A DNA stretch of 64,000 bases from Amblyomma americanum (taxonomy: Eukaryota; Arthropoda; Arachnida; Ixodida; Ixodidae): contig NW_027526486.1 of the NCBI RefSeq assembly GCF_052857255.1, forward strand, positions 1,240,001-1,304,000. Reading direction: 5' to 3'. Shown in pieces: positions 12,201 through 24,945 of the stretch (positions within the stretch are counted from its first letter, which is position 1; every line of letters starts with the position of its first letter). The translations under genes and the position numbers were made by a program. The notes beneath the pieces are model-generated. The model searched no databases, was not told the origin of the DNA, and worked only from the letters and a program-made list of their open reading frames with translations.

Positions 12201-13293
12201 ATCGATGCTCGTGAATCTTGCTAGTTTCGATCTAAAACGATGTATCCCGTTGTTTTGAGCCAGAATACAAGTTTTCGCGCAGTTATGAGAGAAAAAGTTT
12301 ACACCTTTTTCTCGTCTACTCTTCGAAGACTTGTAAAATCGATGCCCGTGAATCTTGCTAGCTTCGATTTAAAACGATGTATCCCGTTGTTTTGAGCCGG
12401 AATACAAGTTTTCGCGCAGTTCTGAGAGAAAAAGTTTACACCTTTCTCTCGTGTACTCTTCGACGACTTGTAACATCGATACTCGTGAATCATGCTAGTT
12501 TCGATCTAAAACGATGTATCCCGTTGTTTTGAGCCGGAATACAAGTTTTCGCGCAGTTCTGAGAGAAAACGTTTACACCTTTCTCTCGTCTACTCTTCGA
12601 CGACTTGTAAAATTGATGCTCGTGAATCTTGCTAGTTTCGATCTAAAACGATGTATCCCGTTGTTTTGAGCTGGAATAGAAGTTTTCGCGCAGTTCTGAG
12701 AGAAAAAGTTTACACCTTTCTCTCGTCTACTTTTCGAGGACTTGTAAAATCGATTCTCGTGAATCTTGCTAGTTTTGACCTAAAACAATGTATCCCGTTT
12801 TTTTGAGCCGGTATACAAGTTTTCGCGCAGTTCTGAGAGAAAAAGTTTACACCTTTCTCTCGTCTACTCTTCGACGACTTGTAAAATCGATGCTCGTGAA
12901 TCTTGCTAGTTTCGATCTAAAACGATGTATCCCGTTGTTTTGAGCCAGAATACAAGTTTTCGCGCAGTTCTGAGAGAAAAAGTTTCCACCTTTCTCTCGT
13001 CTACTCTTCGACGACTTGTAAAATCAATGCTCGTGAATCTTGCTAGTTTCGATCTACAACAATGTATCCCGTTGTTTTGAGCTGGAATAGAAGTTTTCGC
13101 GCAGTTCTGAGAGAAAAAGTTTACACCTTTCTCTCGTCTACTTTTCGAGGACTTGTAAAATCGATGCTCGTGAATCATGCTAGTTTCGATCTAAAACGAT
13201 GTATCCCGTTGTTTTGAGCCGGAATACAAGTTTTCGCGCAGTTCTGAGAGAAAAAGTTTACACCTTTCTCTCGTGTACTCTTCGACGACTTGT
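9165..13293 (+). repeat. 4.1 kb segment, copy 1 of a pair at 6,166 bp spacing
   Basis: About 30 consecutive monomers recur in the same order at 15,331-19,459. Shared rare marks are CTTGTTTCG (near 9,480), CAGATCTCAGAG (9,540), CTCGTTTACTC (9,710), GGACTCGTAAAATC (10,548), CGCCGTTCTG with six A (11,181), ATCGTTGCCCG (12,066), GTTATGAG (12,282), AAATTGATG (12,610) and GTTTCCACC (12,983). There is an internal echo of about 0.7 kb at 2,056 bp spacing (9,350 and 11,406). Differences from copy 2 that I noticed: CGATATAAAACG near 10,178 and CTTGTCTAC near 10,941. Confidence 0.88.
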
Positions 13294-15152
13294 AACATCG
13301 ATACTCGTGAATCATGCTAGTTTCGATCTAAAACGATGTATCCCGTTGTTTTGAGCCGGAATACAAGTTTTCGCGCAGTTCTGAGAGAAAAAGTTTACAC
13401 CTTTTTCTCGTCTACTCTTCGACGACTTGTAAAATCGATGCTCGTGAATCTTGCTAGTTTCGATCTAAAACGATGTATCCCGTTGTTTTGAGCCGGAATA
13501 CAAGTTTTCGCGCAGTTCTGAGAGAAAACGTTTACACCTTTCTCTCGTGTACTCTTCGACGACTTGCAAAATCGATACTCGAGAATCATGCTAGTTTCGA
13601 TCTAAAACAATGTATCCCGTTGTTTTGAGCCGGAATACAAATTTTCGCGCAGTTCTGAGAGAAAAAGTTTACACCTTTCTCTCGTCTACTTTTCGAGGAC
13701 TTGTAAAATCGATTCTCGTGAATCTTGCTAGTTTTGACCTAAAACGATGTATCCCGTTTTTTTGATTCGGTATACAAGTTTTCGCGCAGTTCTGAGAGAA
13801 AAAGTTTACACCTTTCTCTCGTCTGCTCTTCGAAGACTTGTAAAATCGATGCTAGTGAATCTTGCTAGTTACGATCTAAAACGATGTATCCCGTTGTTTT
13901 GAGCCGGAATACAAGTTTTCGCGCAGTTTTGAGAGAAAAAGTTTACACCTTTCTGTCGTGTACTCTTCGACGACTTGTAAAATCGATGCTCGTGAATCTT
14001 GCTAGTTTCGATCTAAAACGATGTATCCCGTTGTTTTGAGCCGGAATACAAGTTTTCGTGCAGTTCTGAGAGAAAAAGTTTACACCTTTCTCTCGTGTAC
14101 TTTTCGACAACTTGTAAAATCGATGCTCGTGAATCTTGCTACTTTCGATCTAAAACGATGTATCCCGTTGTTTTGAGCCGGAATACAAGTTTTCGCGCAG
14201 TTCTGAGAGAAAAAGTTTACACCTTTCTCTCGTGTACTCTTCGACGACTTGTAACATCAATACTCGTGAATTATGCTAGTTTCGATCTAAAACGATGTAT
14301 CCCGTTGTTTTGAGCCGGAATACAAGTTTTCGCGCAGTTCTGAGAGAAAACGTTTACACCTTTCTCTCGTCTACTCTTCGACGACTTGTAAAATCGATGC
14401 TCGTGAATCTTGCTAGTTTCGATCTAAAACGATGTATCCCGTTGTTTTGAGCCGGAATACAAGTTTTCGCGCAGTTCTGAGAGAAAAAGTTTACACCTTT
14501 CTCTCGTCTACTCTTCGACGACTTATAAAATCGATGCTCGTGAATCTTGCTAGTTTCAATTTAAAACGATGTATCCCGTTGTTTTGAGCCGGAATACATG
14601 TTTTCGCGCAGTTCTGAGAGAAAAAGTTTGCACCTTTCTCTCGTCTACTCTTCGACGACTTGTAAAATCAATGCTCGTGAATCTTGCTAGTTTCGATCTA
14701 CAACGATGTATCCCGTTGTTTTGAGCTGGAATAGAAGTTTTCGCGCAGTTCTGAGAGAAAAAGTTTACACCTTTCTCTCGTCTACTTTTCGAGGACTTGT
14801 AAAATCGATTCTCGTGAATCTTGCTATTTTTGACCTAAAACGATGTATCCCGTTTTTTTGAGCCGGTATACAAGTTTTCGCGCAGTTCTGGGAGAAAAAG
14901 TTTACACCTTTCTCTCGTCTGCTCTTCGAAGACTTGTAAAATCGATGCTCGTGAATCTTGCTAGTTTCGATCTAAAACGATGTATCCCGTTGTTTTGAGC
15001 CGGAATACAAGTTTTCGCGCAGTTTTGAGAGAAAAAGTTTACACCTTTCTGTCGTGTACTCTTCGACGACTTGTAAAATCGATGCTCGTGAATCTTGCTA
15101 GTTTCGATCTAAAACGATGTATCCCGTTGTTTTGAGCCGGAATACAAGTTTT
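13222..15152 (+). repeat. 1.93 kb copy of the 2,125-4,056 segment, between the two 4.1 kb copies
   Basis: This carries the full marker order of 2.1-4.06 kb, including GAATACATGTTTTCG near 14,590 and CTTGCTATTTTTGACC near 14,822. It separates the two 4.1 kb segments, and its left part also matches 8,185-9,202 (offset 5,206 = 38 x 137). The combination suggests that a larger block (this segment plus a 4.1 kb neighbour) was duplicated or exchanged out of register. Confidence 0.82.
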
Positions 15153-15330
15153 CGCGCAGTTCTGAGAGAAAAAGTTTACACCTTTCTCTCGTGTACTCTT
15201 CGACGACTTGTAAAATCGATACTCGAGAATCATGCTAGTTTCGATCTAAAACGATGTATCCCGTTGTTTTGAGCCGGAATACAAGTTTTCGCGCCGTTCT
15301 GAGAGAAAAAAGTTTACACCTTTCTCTCGT
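15153..15330 (+). repeat. Short junction of satellite monomers resembling 11.04-11.22 kb
   Basis: It contains the CGCCGTTCTG unit with six A also found near 11,181 (offset 4,110 = 30 x 137) and near 17,347. It joins the end of the 1.93 kb copy to the second 4.1 kb copy. Confidence 0.7.
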
Positions 15331-18300
15331 GTACTCTTCGACGACTTGTAAAATCGATGCTCGTGAATCATGCTAGTTTCGATCTAAAACGATGTATCCC
15401 GTTGTTTTGAGCCGGAATACAAGTTTTCGCGCAGTTCTGAGAGAAAAAGTTTACACCTTTCTCTCGTCTACTCTTCGACGACTTATAAAATCGATGCTCG
15501 TGAATCTTGCTAGTTTCAATTTAAAACGATGTATCCCGTTGTTTTGAGCCGGAATACAAGTTTTCGCGCAGTTCTGAGAGAAAAAGTTTGCACCTTTCTC
15601 TCGTCTACTCTTCGACGACTTGTAAAATCAATGCTCGTGAATCTTGCTTGTTTCGATCTACAACGATGTATCCCGTTGTTTTGAGCTGGAATAGAAGTTT
15701 TCGCGCAGATCTCAGAGAAAAAGTTCACACCTTTCTCTCGTCTACTCTTCGACGACTTATAAAATCGATGCTCGTGAATCTTGCTAGTTTCAATTTAAAA
15801 CGATGTATCCCGTTGTTTTGAGCCGGAATACAAGTTTTCGCGCAGTTCTGAGAGAAAAAGTTTACACCTTTCTCTCGTTTACTCTTCGACGACTTGTAAA
15901 ATCAATGCTCGTGAATCTTGCTAGTTTCGATCTACAACGATGTATCCCGTTGTTTTGAGCTGGAATAGAAGTTTTCGCGCAGTTCTGAGAGAAAAAGTTT
16001 ACACCTTTCTCTCGTCTACTTTTCGAGGACTTGTAAAATCGATTCTCGTGAATCTTGCTAGTTCTGACCTAAAACGATGTATCCCGTTTTTTTGAGCCGG
16101 TATACAAGTTTTCGCGCAGTTTTGAGAGAAAAAGTTTACACCTTTCTGTCGTGTACTCTTCGACGACTTGTAAAATCGATGCTCGTGAATCTTGCTAGTT
16201 TCGATCTAAAACGATGTATCCCGTTGTTTTGAGCCAGAATACAAGTTTTCGCGCAGTTCTGAGAGAAAAAGTTTACACCTTTTTCTCGTCTACTCTTCGA
16301 AGACTTGTAAAATCGATGCCCGTGAATCTTGCTAGTTTCGATTTAAAACGATGTATCCCGTTGTTTTGAGCCGGAATACAAGTTTTCGCGCAGTTCTGAG
16401 AGAAAAAGTTTACACCTTTCTCTCGTGTACTCTTCGACGACTTGTAACATCGATACTCGTGAATCATGCTAGTTTCGATCTAAAACGATGTATCCCGTTG
16501 TTTTGAGCCGGAATACAAGTTTTCGCGCAGTTCTGAGAGAAAACGTTTACACCTTTCTCTCGTCTACTCTTCGACGACTTGTAAAATCAATGCTCGTGAA
16601 TCTTGCTAGTTTCGATCTACAACGATGTATCCCGTTGTTTTGAGCTGGAATAGAAGTTTTCGCGCAGTTCTGAGAGAAAAAGTTTACACCTTTCTCTCGT
16701 CTACTTTTCGAGGACTCGTAAAATCGATTCTCGTGAATCTTGCTAGTTTTGACCTAAAACGATGTATCCCGTTTTTTTGAGCCGGTATACAAGTTTTCGC
16801 GCAGTTCTGAGAGAAAAAGTTTACACCTTTCTCTCGTCTGCTCTTCGAAGACTTGTAAAATCGATGCTCGTGAATCTTGCTAGTTTCGATCTAAAACGAT
16901 GTATCCCGTTGTTTTGAGCCGGAATACAAGTTTTCGCGCAGTTTTGAGAGAAAAAGTTTACACCTTTCTGTCGTGTACTCTTCGACGACTTGTAAAATCG
17001 ATGCTCGTGAATCTTGCTAGTTTCGATCTAAAACGATGTATCCCGTTGTTTTGAGCCGGAATACAAGTTTTCGTGCAGTTCTGAGAGAAAAAGTTTACAC
17101 CTTTCTCTCGTCTACTCTTCGACGACTTGTAAAATCGATGCTCGTGAATCTTGCTACTTTCGATCTAAAACGATGTATCCCGTTGTTTTGAGCCGGAATA
17201 CAAGTTTTCGCGCAGTTCTGAGAGAAAAAGTTTACACCTTTCTCTCGTGTACTCTTCGACGACTTGTAAAATCGATACTCGAGAATCATGCTAGTTTCGA
17301 TCTAAAACGATGTATCCCGTTGTTTTGAGCCGGAATACAAGTTTTCGCGCCGTTCTGAGAGAAAAAAGTTTACACCTTTCTCTCGTGTACTCTTCGACGA
17401 CTTGTAAAATCGATGCTCGTGAATCATGCTAGTTTCGATCTAAAACGATGTATCCCGTTGTTTTGAGCCGGAATACAAGTTTTCGCGCAGTTCTGAGAGA
17501 AAAAGTTTACACCTTTCTCTCGTCTACTCTTCGACGACTTATAAAATCGATGCTCGTGAATCTTGCTAGTTTCAATTTAAAACGATGTATCCCGTTGTTT
17601 TGAGCCGGAATACAAGTTTTCGCGCAGTTCTGAGAGAAAAAGTTTGCACCTTTCTCTCGTCTACTCTTCGACGACTTGTAAAATCAATGCTCGTGAATCT
17701 TGCTAGTTTCGATCTACAACGATGTATCCCGTTGTTTTGAGCTGGAATAGAAGTTTTCGCGCAGATCTCAGAGAAAAAGTTCACACCTTTCTCTCGTCTA
17801 CTCTTCGACGACTTATAAAATCGATGCTCGTGAATCTTGCTAGTTTCAATTTAAAACGATGTATCCCGTTGTTTTGAGCCGGAATACAAGTTTTCGCGCA
17901 GTTCTGAGAGAAAAAGTTTACACCTTTCTCTCGTCTACTCTTCGACGACTTGTAAAATCAATGCTCGTGAATCTTGCTAGTTTCGATCTACAACGATGTA
18001 TCCCGTTGTTTTGAGCTGGAATAGAAGTTTTCGCGCAGTTCTGAGAGAAAAAGTTTACACCTTCCTCTCGTCTACTTTTCGAGGACTTGTAAAATCGATT
18101 CTCGTGAATCTTGCTAGTTCTGACCTAAAACGATGTATCCCGTTTTTTTGAGCCGGTATACAAGTTTTCGCGCAGTTCTGAGAGAAAAAGTTTACACCTT
18201 TCTCTCGTCTGCTCTTCGAAGACTTGTAAAATCGTTGCCCGTGAATCTTGCTAGTTTCGACCTAAAACGATGTATCCCGTTGTTTTGAGCCGGAATACAA

Positions 18301-19459
18301 GTTTTCGCGCAGTTTGAGAGAAAAAGTTTACACCTTTCTGTCGTGTACTCTTCGACGACTTGTAAAATCGATGCTCGTGAATCTTGCTAGTTTCGATCTA
18401 AAACGATGTATCCCGTTGTTTTGAGCCAGAATACAAGTTTTCGCGCAGTTATGAGAGAAAAAGTTTACACCTTTTTCTCGTCTACTCTTCGAAGACTTGT
18501 AAAATCGATGCCCGTGAATCTTGCTAGCTTCGATTTAAAACGATGTATCCCGTTGTTTTGAGCCGGAATACAAGTTTTCGCGCAGTTCTGAGAGAAAAAG
18601 TTTACACCTTTCTCTCGTGTACTCTTCGACGACTTGTAACATCGATACTCGTGAATCATGCTAGTTTCGATCTAAAACGATGTATCCCGTTGTTTTGAGC
18701 CGGAATACAAGTTTTCGCGCAGTTCTGAGAGAAAACGTTTACACCTTTCTCTCGTCTACTCTTCGACGACTTGTAAAATTGATGCTCGTGAATCTTGCTA
18801 GTTTCGATCTAAAACGATGTATCCCGTTGTTTTGAGCTGGAATAGAAGTTTTCGCGCAGTTCTGAGAGAAAAAGTTTGCACCTTTCTCTCGTCTACTTTT
18901 CGAGGACTTGTAAAATCGATTCTCGTGAATCTTGCTAGTTTTGACCTAAAACAATGTATCCCGTTTTTTTGAGCCGGTATACAAGTTTTCGCGCAGTTCT
19001 GAGAGAAAAAGTTTACACCTTTCTCTCGTCTACTCTTCGACGACTTGTAAAATCGATGCTCGTGAATCTTGCTAGTTTCGATCTAAAACGATGTATCCCG
19101 TTGTTTTGAGCCAGAATACAAGTTTTCGCGCAGTTCTGAGAGAAAAAGTTTCCACCTTTCTCTCGTCTACTCTTCGACGACTTGTAAAATCAATGCTCGT
19201 GAATCTTGCTAGTTTCGATCTACAACAATGTATCCCGTTGTTTTGAGCTGGAATAGAAGTTTTCGCGCAGTTCTGAGAGAAAAAGTTGACACCTTTCTCT
19301 CGTCTACTTTTCGAGGACTTGTAAAATCGATGCTCGTGAATCATGCTAGTTTCGATCTAAAACGATGTATCCCGTTGTTTTGAGCCGGAATACAAGTTTT
19401 CGCGCAGTTCTGAGAGAAAAAGTTTACACCTTTCTCTCGTGTACTCTTCGACGACTTGT
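15331..19459 (+). repeat. 4.1 kb segment, copy 2
   Basis: This is the second copy of 9,165-13,293. All the rare marks recur at +6,166: CTTGTTTCG (15,646), CAGATCTCAGAG (15,706), CTCGTTTACTC (15,876), ATCGTTGCCCG (18,232), GTTATGAG (18,448), AAATTGATG (18,776) and GTTTCCACC (19,149). Private changes relative to copy 1 include TTTGCACC near 18,870 and GTTGACACC near 19,285. The spacing is 45 x 137 + 1, the extra base coming from a 138 bp monomer. Confidence 0.88.
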
Positions 19460-21105
19460 AAAATCGATACTCGAGAATCATGCTAGTTTCGATCTAAAAC
19501 GATGTATCCCGTTGTTTTGAGCCGGAATACAAGTTTTCGCGCAGTTCTGAGAGAAAAAAGTTTACACCTTTCTCTCGTGTACTCTTCGACGACTTGTAAA
19601 ATCGATGCTCGTGAATCATGCTAGGTTCGATCTAAAACGATGTATCCCGTTGTTTTGAGCCGGAATACAAGTTTTCGCGCAGTTCTGAGAGAAAAAGTTT
19701 ACACCTTTCTCTCGTCTACTCTTCGACGACTTGTAAAATCGATGCTCGTGAATCTTGCTAGTTTCAATTTAAAACGATGTATCCCGTTGTTTTGAGCCGG
19801 AATACAAGTTTTCGTGCAGTTCTGAGAGAAAAAGTTTACACCTTTCTCTCGTCTACTCTTCGACGACTTGTAAAATCGATGCTCGTGAATCTTGCTACTT
19901 TCGATCTAAAACGATGTATCCCGTTGTTTCGAGCCGGAATACAAGTTTTCGCGCAGTTCTGAGAGAAAAAGTTTACACCTTTCTCTCGTGTACTCTTCGA
20001 CGACTTGTAAAATCGATACTCGAGAATCATGCTAGTTTCGATCTAAAACGATGTATCCCGTTGTTTTGAGCCGGAATACAAGTTTTCGCGCAGTTCTGAG
20101 AGAAAAAAGTTTACACCTTTCTCTCGTGTACTCTTCGACGACTTGTAAAATCGATGCTCGTGAATCATGCTAGTTTCGATCTAAAACGATGTATCCCGTT
20201 GTTTTGAGCCGGAATACAAGTTTTCGCGCAGTTCTGAGAGAAAAAAGTTTGCACCTTTCTCTCGTCTACTCTTCGACGACTTGTAAAATTAATGCTCGTG
20301 AATCTTGCTAGTTTCGATCTACAACGATGTATCCCGTTGTTTTGAGCCGGAATACAAGTTTTCGCGCAGTTCTGAGAGAAAAAGTTTACACTTTTCTCTC
20401 GTCTACTCTTCGACGACTTGTAAAATCAATGCTCGTGAATCTTGCTAGTTTCGATCTACAACGATGTATCCCGTTGTTTTGATCTGGAATAGAAGTTTTC
20501 GCGCAGTTCTGAGAGAAAAAGTTTGCACCTTCCTCTCGTCTACTTTTCGAGGACTTGTAAAATCGATTCTCGTGAATCTTGCTAGTTCTGACCTAAAACG
20601 ATGTATCCCGTTTTTTTGAGCCGGTATACAAGTTTTCGCGCAGTTCTGAGAGAAAAAGTTTACACCTTTCTCTCGTCTGCTCTTCGAAGACTTGTAAAAT
20701 CGTTGCCCGTGAATCTTGCTAGTTTCGACCTAAAACGATGTATCCCGTTGTTTTGAGCCGGAATACAAGTTTTCGCGCAGTTTGAGAGAAAAATTTTACA
20801 CCTTTCTGTCGTGTACTCTTCGACGACTTGTAAAATCGATGCTCGTGAATCTTGCTAGTTTCGATCTAAAACGATGTATCCCGTTGTTTTGAGCCAGAAT
20901 ACAAGTTTTCGCGCAGTTCTGAGAGAAAAAGTTTACACCTTTTTCTCCTCTACTCTTCGAAGACTTGTAAAATCGATGCCCGTGAATCTTGCTAGCTTCG
21001 ATTTAAAACGATGTATCCCGTTGTTTTGAGCCGGAATACAAGTTTTCGCGCAGTTCTGAGAGAAAAAGTTTACACCTTTCTCTCGTGTACTCTTCGACGA
21101 CTTGT
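18781..21105 (+). repeat. 2.3 kb segment repeated at 22,621-24,945 (offset 3,840)
   Basis: Shared ordered marks are GTTTCCACC, GTTGACACC, CTAGGTTCG, six-A monomers, AAATTAATG, GATCTGGAATAG, CACCTTCCTC, ATCGTTGCCCG and the one-base-short GCAGTTTGAGAG unit. Private differences here are GTTTCGAGCC (19,927), ACTTTTCTC (20,391), AAATTTTACACC (20,792) and CTCCTCTAC (20,945). The offset is 28 x 137 + 4. Confidence 0.85.
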
Positions 21106-21441
21106 AACATCGATACTCGTGAATCATGCTAGTTTCGATCTAAAACGATGTATCCCGTTGTTTTGAGCCGGAATACAAGTTTTCGCGCAGTTCTGAGAGA
21201 AAACGTTTACACCTTTCTCTCGTCTACTCTTCGACGACTTGTAAAATCGATGCTCGTGAATCTTGCTAGTTTCGATCTAAAACGATGTATCCCGTTGTTT
21301 TGAGCTGGAATAGAAGTTTTCGCGCAGTTCTGAGAGAAAAAGTTTACACCTTTCTCTCGTCTACTTTTCGAGGACTTGTAAAATCGATTCTCGTGAATCT
21401 TGCTTGTTTTGACCTAAAACAATGTATCCCGTTTTTTTGAG

Positions 21442-22632
21442 CCGGTATACAAGTTTTCGCGCAGTTCTGAGAGAAAAAGTTTACACCTTTCTCTCGTCTA
21501 CTCTTCGACGACTTGTAAAATCGATGCTCGTGAATCTTGCTAGTTTCGATCTAAAACGATGTATCCCGTTGTTTTGAGCCAGAATACAAGTTTTCGCGCA
21601 GTTCTGAGAGAAAAAGTTTCCACCTTTCTCTCGTCTACTCTTCGACGACTTGTAAAATCAATGCTCGTGAATCTTGCTAGTTTCGATCTACAACGATGTA
21701 TCCCGTTGTTTTGAGCTGGAATAGAAGTTTTCGCGCAGTTCTGAGAGAAAAAGTTGACACCTTTCTCTCGTCTACTTTTCGAGGACTTGTAAAATCGATG
21801 CTCGTGAATCATGCTAGTTTCGATCTAAAACGATGTATCCCGTTGTTTTGGGCCGGAATACAAGTTTTCGCGCAGTTCTGAGAGAAAAAGTTTACACCTT
21901 TCTCTCGTGTACTCTTCGACGACTTGTAAAATCGATACTCGAGAATCATGCTAGTTTCGATCTAAAACGATGTATCCCGTTGTTTTGAGCCGGAATACAA
22001 GTTTTCGCGCAGTTCTGAGAGAAAAAAGTTTACACCTTTCTCTCGTGTACTCTTCGACGACTTGTAAAATCGATGCTCGTGAATCATGCTAGGTTCGATC
22101 TAAAACGAAGTATCCCGTTGTTTTGAGCCGGAATACAAGTTTTCGCGCAGTTCTGAGAGAAAAAGTTTACACCTTTTTCTCGTCTACTCTTCGACGACTT
22201 GTAAAATCGATGCTCGTGAATCTTGCTAGTTTTAATTTAAAACGATGTATCCCGTTGTTTTGAGCCGGAATACAAGTTTTCGTGCAGTTCTGAGAGAAAA
22301 AGTTTACACCTTTCTCTCGTCTACTCTTCGACGACTTGTAAAATCGATGCTCGTGAATCTTGCTACTTTCGATCTAAAACGATGTATCCCGTTGTTTTGA
22401 ACCGGAATACAAGTTTTCGCGCAGTTCTGAGAGAAAAAGTTTACACCTTTCTCTCGTGTACTCTTCGACGACTTGTAAAATCGATACTCGAGAATCATGC
22501 TAGTTTCGATCTAAAACGATGTATCCCGTTGTTTTGAGCCGGAATACAAGTTTTCGCGCAGTTCTGAGAGAAAAACGTTTACACCTTTCTCTCGTGTACT
22601 CTTCGACGACTTGTAAAATCGATGCTCGTGAA
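21442..22632 (+). repeat. 1.2 kb segment repeated at 26,654-27,844 (offset 5,212)
   Basis: Both copies have the rare AACGAAGTATCCC (22,105 and 27,317), TTTGAACCGG (22,397 and 27,609) and a five-A plus CG monomer, GAGAAAAACGTTT (22,570 and 27,782). The offset is 38 x 137 + 6. The copies part where GAATCTTGC here is GAATCATGC in the other. Confidence 0.83.
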
Positions 22633-24945
22633 TCTTGCTAGTTTCGATCTAAAACGATGTATCCCGTTGTTTTGAGCTGGAATAGAAGTTTTCGCGCAGT
22701 TCTGAGAGAAAAAGTTTACACCTTTCTCTCGTCTACTTTTCGAGGACTTGTAAAATCGATTCTCGTGAATCTTGCTAGTTTTGACCTAAAACAATGTATC
22801 CCGTTTTTTTGAGCCGGTATACAAGTTTTCGCGCAGTTCTGAGAGAAAAAGTTTACACCTTTCTCTCGTCTACTCTTCGACGACTTGTAAAATCGATGCT
22901 CGTGAATCTTGCTAGTTTCGATCTAAAACGATGTATCCCGTTGTTTTGAGCCAGAATACAAGTTTTCGCGCAGTTCTGAGAGAAAAAGTTTCCACCTTTC
23001 TCTCGTCTACTCTTCGACGACTTGTAAAATCAATGCTCGTGAATCTTGCTAGTTTCGATCTACAACAATGTATCCCGTTGTTTTGAGCTGGAATAGAAGT
23101 TTTCGCGCAGTTCTGAGAGAAAAAGTTGACACCTTTCTCTCGTCTACTTTTCGAGGACTTGTAAAATCGATGCTCGTGAATCATGCTAGTTTCGATCTAA
23201 AACGATGTATCCCGTTGTTTTGAGCCGGAATACAAGTTTTCGCGCAGTTCTGAGAGAAAAAGTTTACACCTTTCTCTCGTGTACTCTTCGACGACTTGTA
23301 AAATCGATACTCGAGAATCATGCTAGTTTCGATCTAAAACGATGTATCCCGTTGTTTTGAGCCGGAATACAAGTTTTCGCGCAGTTCTGAGAGAAAAAAG
23401 TTTACACCTTTCTCTCGTGTACTCTTCGACGACTTGTAAAATCGATGCTCGTGAATCATGCTAGGTTCGATCTAAAACGATGTATCCCGTTGTTTTGAGC
23501 CGGAATACAAGTTTTCGCGCAGTTCTGAGAGAAAAAGTTTACACCTTTCTCTCGTCTACTCTTCGACGACTTGTAAAATCGATGCTCGTGAATCTTGCTA
23601 GTTTCAATTTAAAACGATGTATCCCGTTGTTTTGAGCCGGAATACAAGTTTTCGTGCAGTTCTGAGAGAAAAAGTTTACACCTTTCTCTCGTCTACTCTT
23701 CGACGACTTGTAAAATCGATGCTCGTGAATCTTGCTACTTTCGATCTAAAACGATGTATCCCGTTGTTTTGAGCCGGAATACATGTTTTCGCGCAGTTCT
23801 GAGAGAAAAAGTTTACACCTTTCTCTCGTGTACTCTTCGACGACTTGTAAAATCGATACTCGAGAATCATGCTAGTTTCGATCTAAAACGATGTATCCCG
23901 TTGTTTTGAGCCGGAATACAAGTTTTCGCGCAGTTCTGAGAGAAAAAAGTTTACACCTTTCTCTCGTGTACTCTTCGACGACTTGTAAAATCGATGCTCG
24001 TGAATCATGCTAGTTTCGATCTAAAACGATGTATCCCGTTGTTTTGAGCCGGAATACAAGTTTTCGCGCAGTTCTGAGAGAAAAAAGTTTGCACCTTTCT
24101 CTCGTCTACTCTTCGACGACTTGTAAAATTAATGCTCGTGAATCTTGCTAGTTTCGATCTACAACGATGTATCCCGTTGTTTTGAGCCGGAATACAAGTT
24201 TTCGCGCAGTTCTGAGAGAAAAAGTTTACACCTTTCTCTCGTCTACTCTTCGACGACTTGTAAAATCAATGCTCGTGAATCTTGCTAGTTTCGATCTACA
24301 ACGATGTATCCCGTTGTTTTGATCTGGAATAGAAGTTTTCGCGCAGTTCTGAGAGAAAAAGTTTGCACCTTCCTCTCGTCTACTTTTCGAGGACTTGTAA
24401 AATCGATTCTCGTGAATCTTGCTAGTTCTGACCTAAAACGATGTATCCCGTTTTTTTGAGCCGGTATACAAGTTTTCGCGCAGTTCTGAGAGAAAAAGTT
24501 TACACCTTTCTCTCGTCTGCTCTTCGAAGACTTGTAAAATCGTTGCCCGTGAATCTTGCTAGTTTCGACCTAAAACGATGTATCCCGTTGTTTTGAGCCG
24601 GAATACAAGTTTTCGCGCAGTTTGAGAGAAAAAGTTTACACCTTTCTGTCGTGTACTCTTCGACGACTTGTAAAATCGATGCTCGTGAATCTTGCTAGTT
24701 TCGATCTAAAACGATGTATCCCGTTGTTTTGAGCCAGAATACAAGTTTTCGCGCAGTTCTGAGAGAAAAAGTTTACACCTTTTTCTCGTCTACTCTTCGA
24801 AGACTTGTAAAATCGATGCCCGTGAATCTTGCTAGCTTCGATTTAAAACGATGTATCCCGTTGTTTTGAGCCGGAATACAAGTTTTCGCGCAGTTCTGAG
24901 AGAAAAAGTTTACACCTTTCTCTCCTGTACTCTTCGACGACTTGT
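22621..24945 (+). repeat. 2.3 kb segment, second copy of 18,781-21,105
   Basis: See the 18,781 entry for shared markers. Private marks here are GAATACATGTTTTCG near 23,780 and CTCTCCTGTAC near 24,925. Its last ~1.65 kb is duplicated again immediately downstream. Confidence 0.85.
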
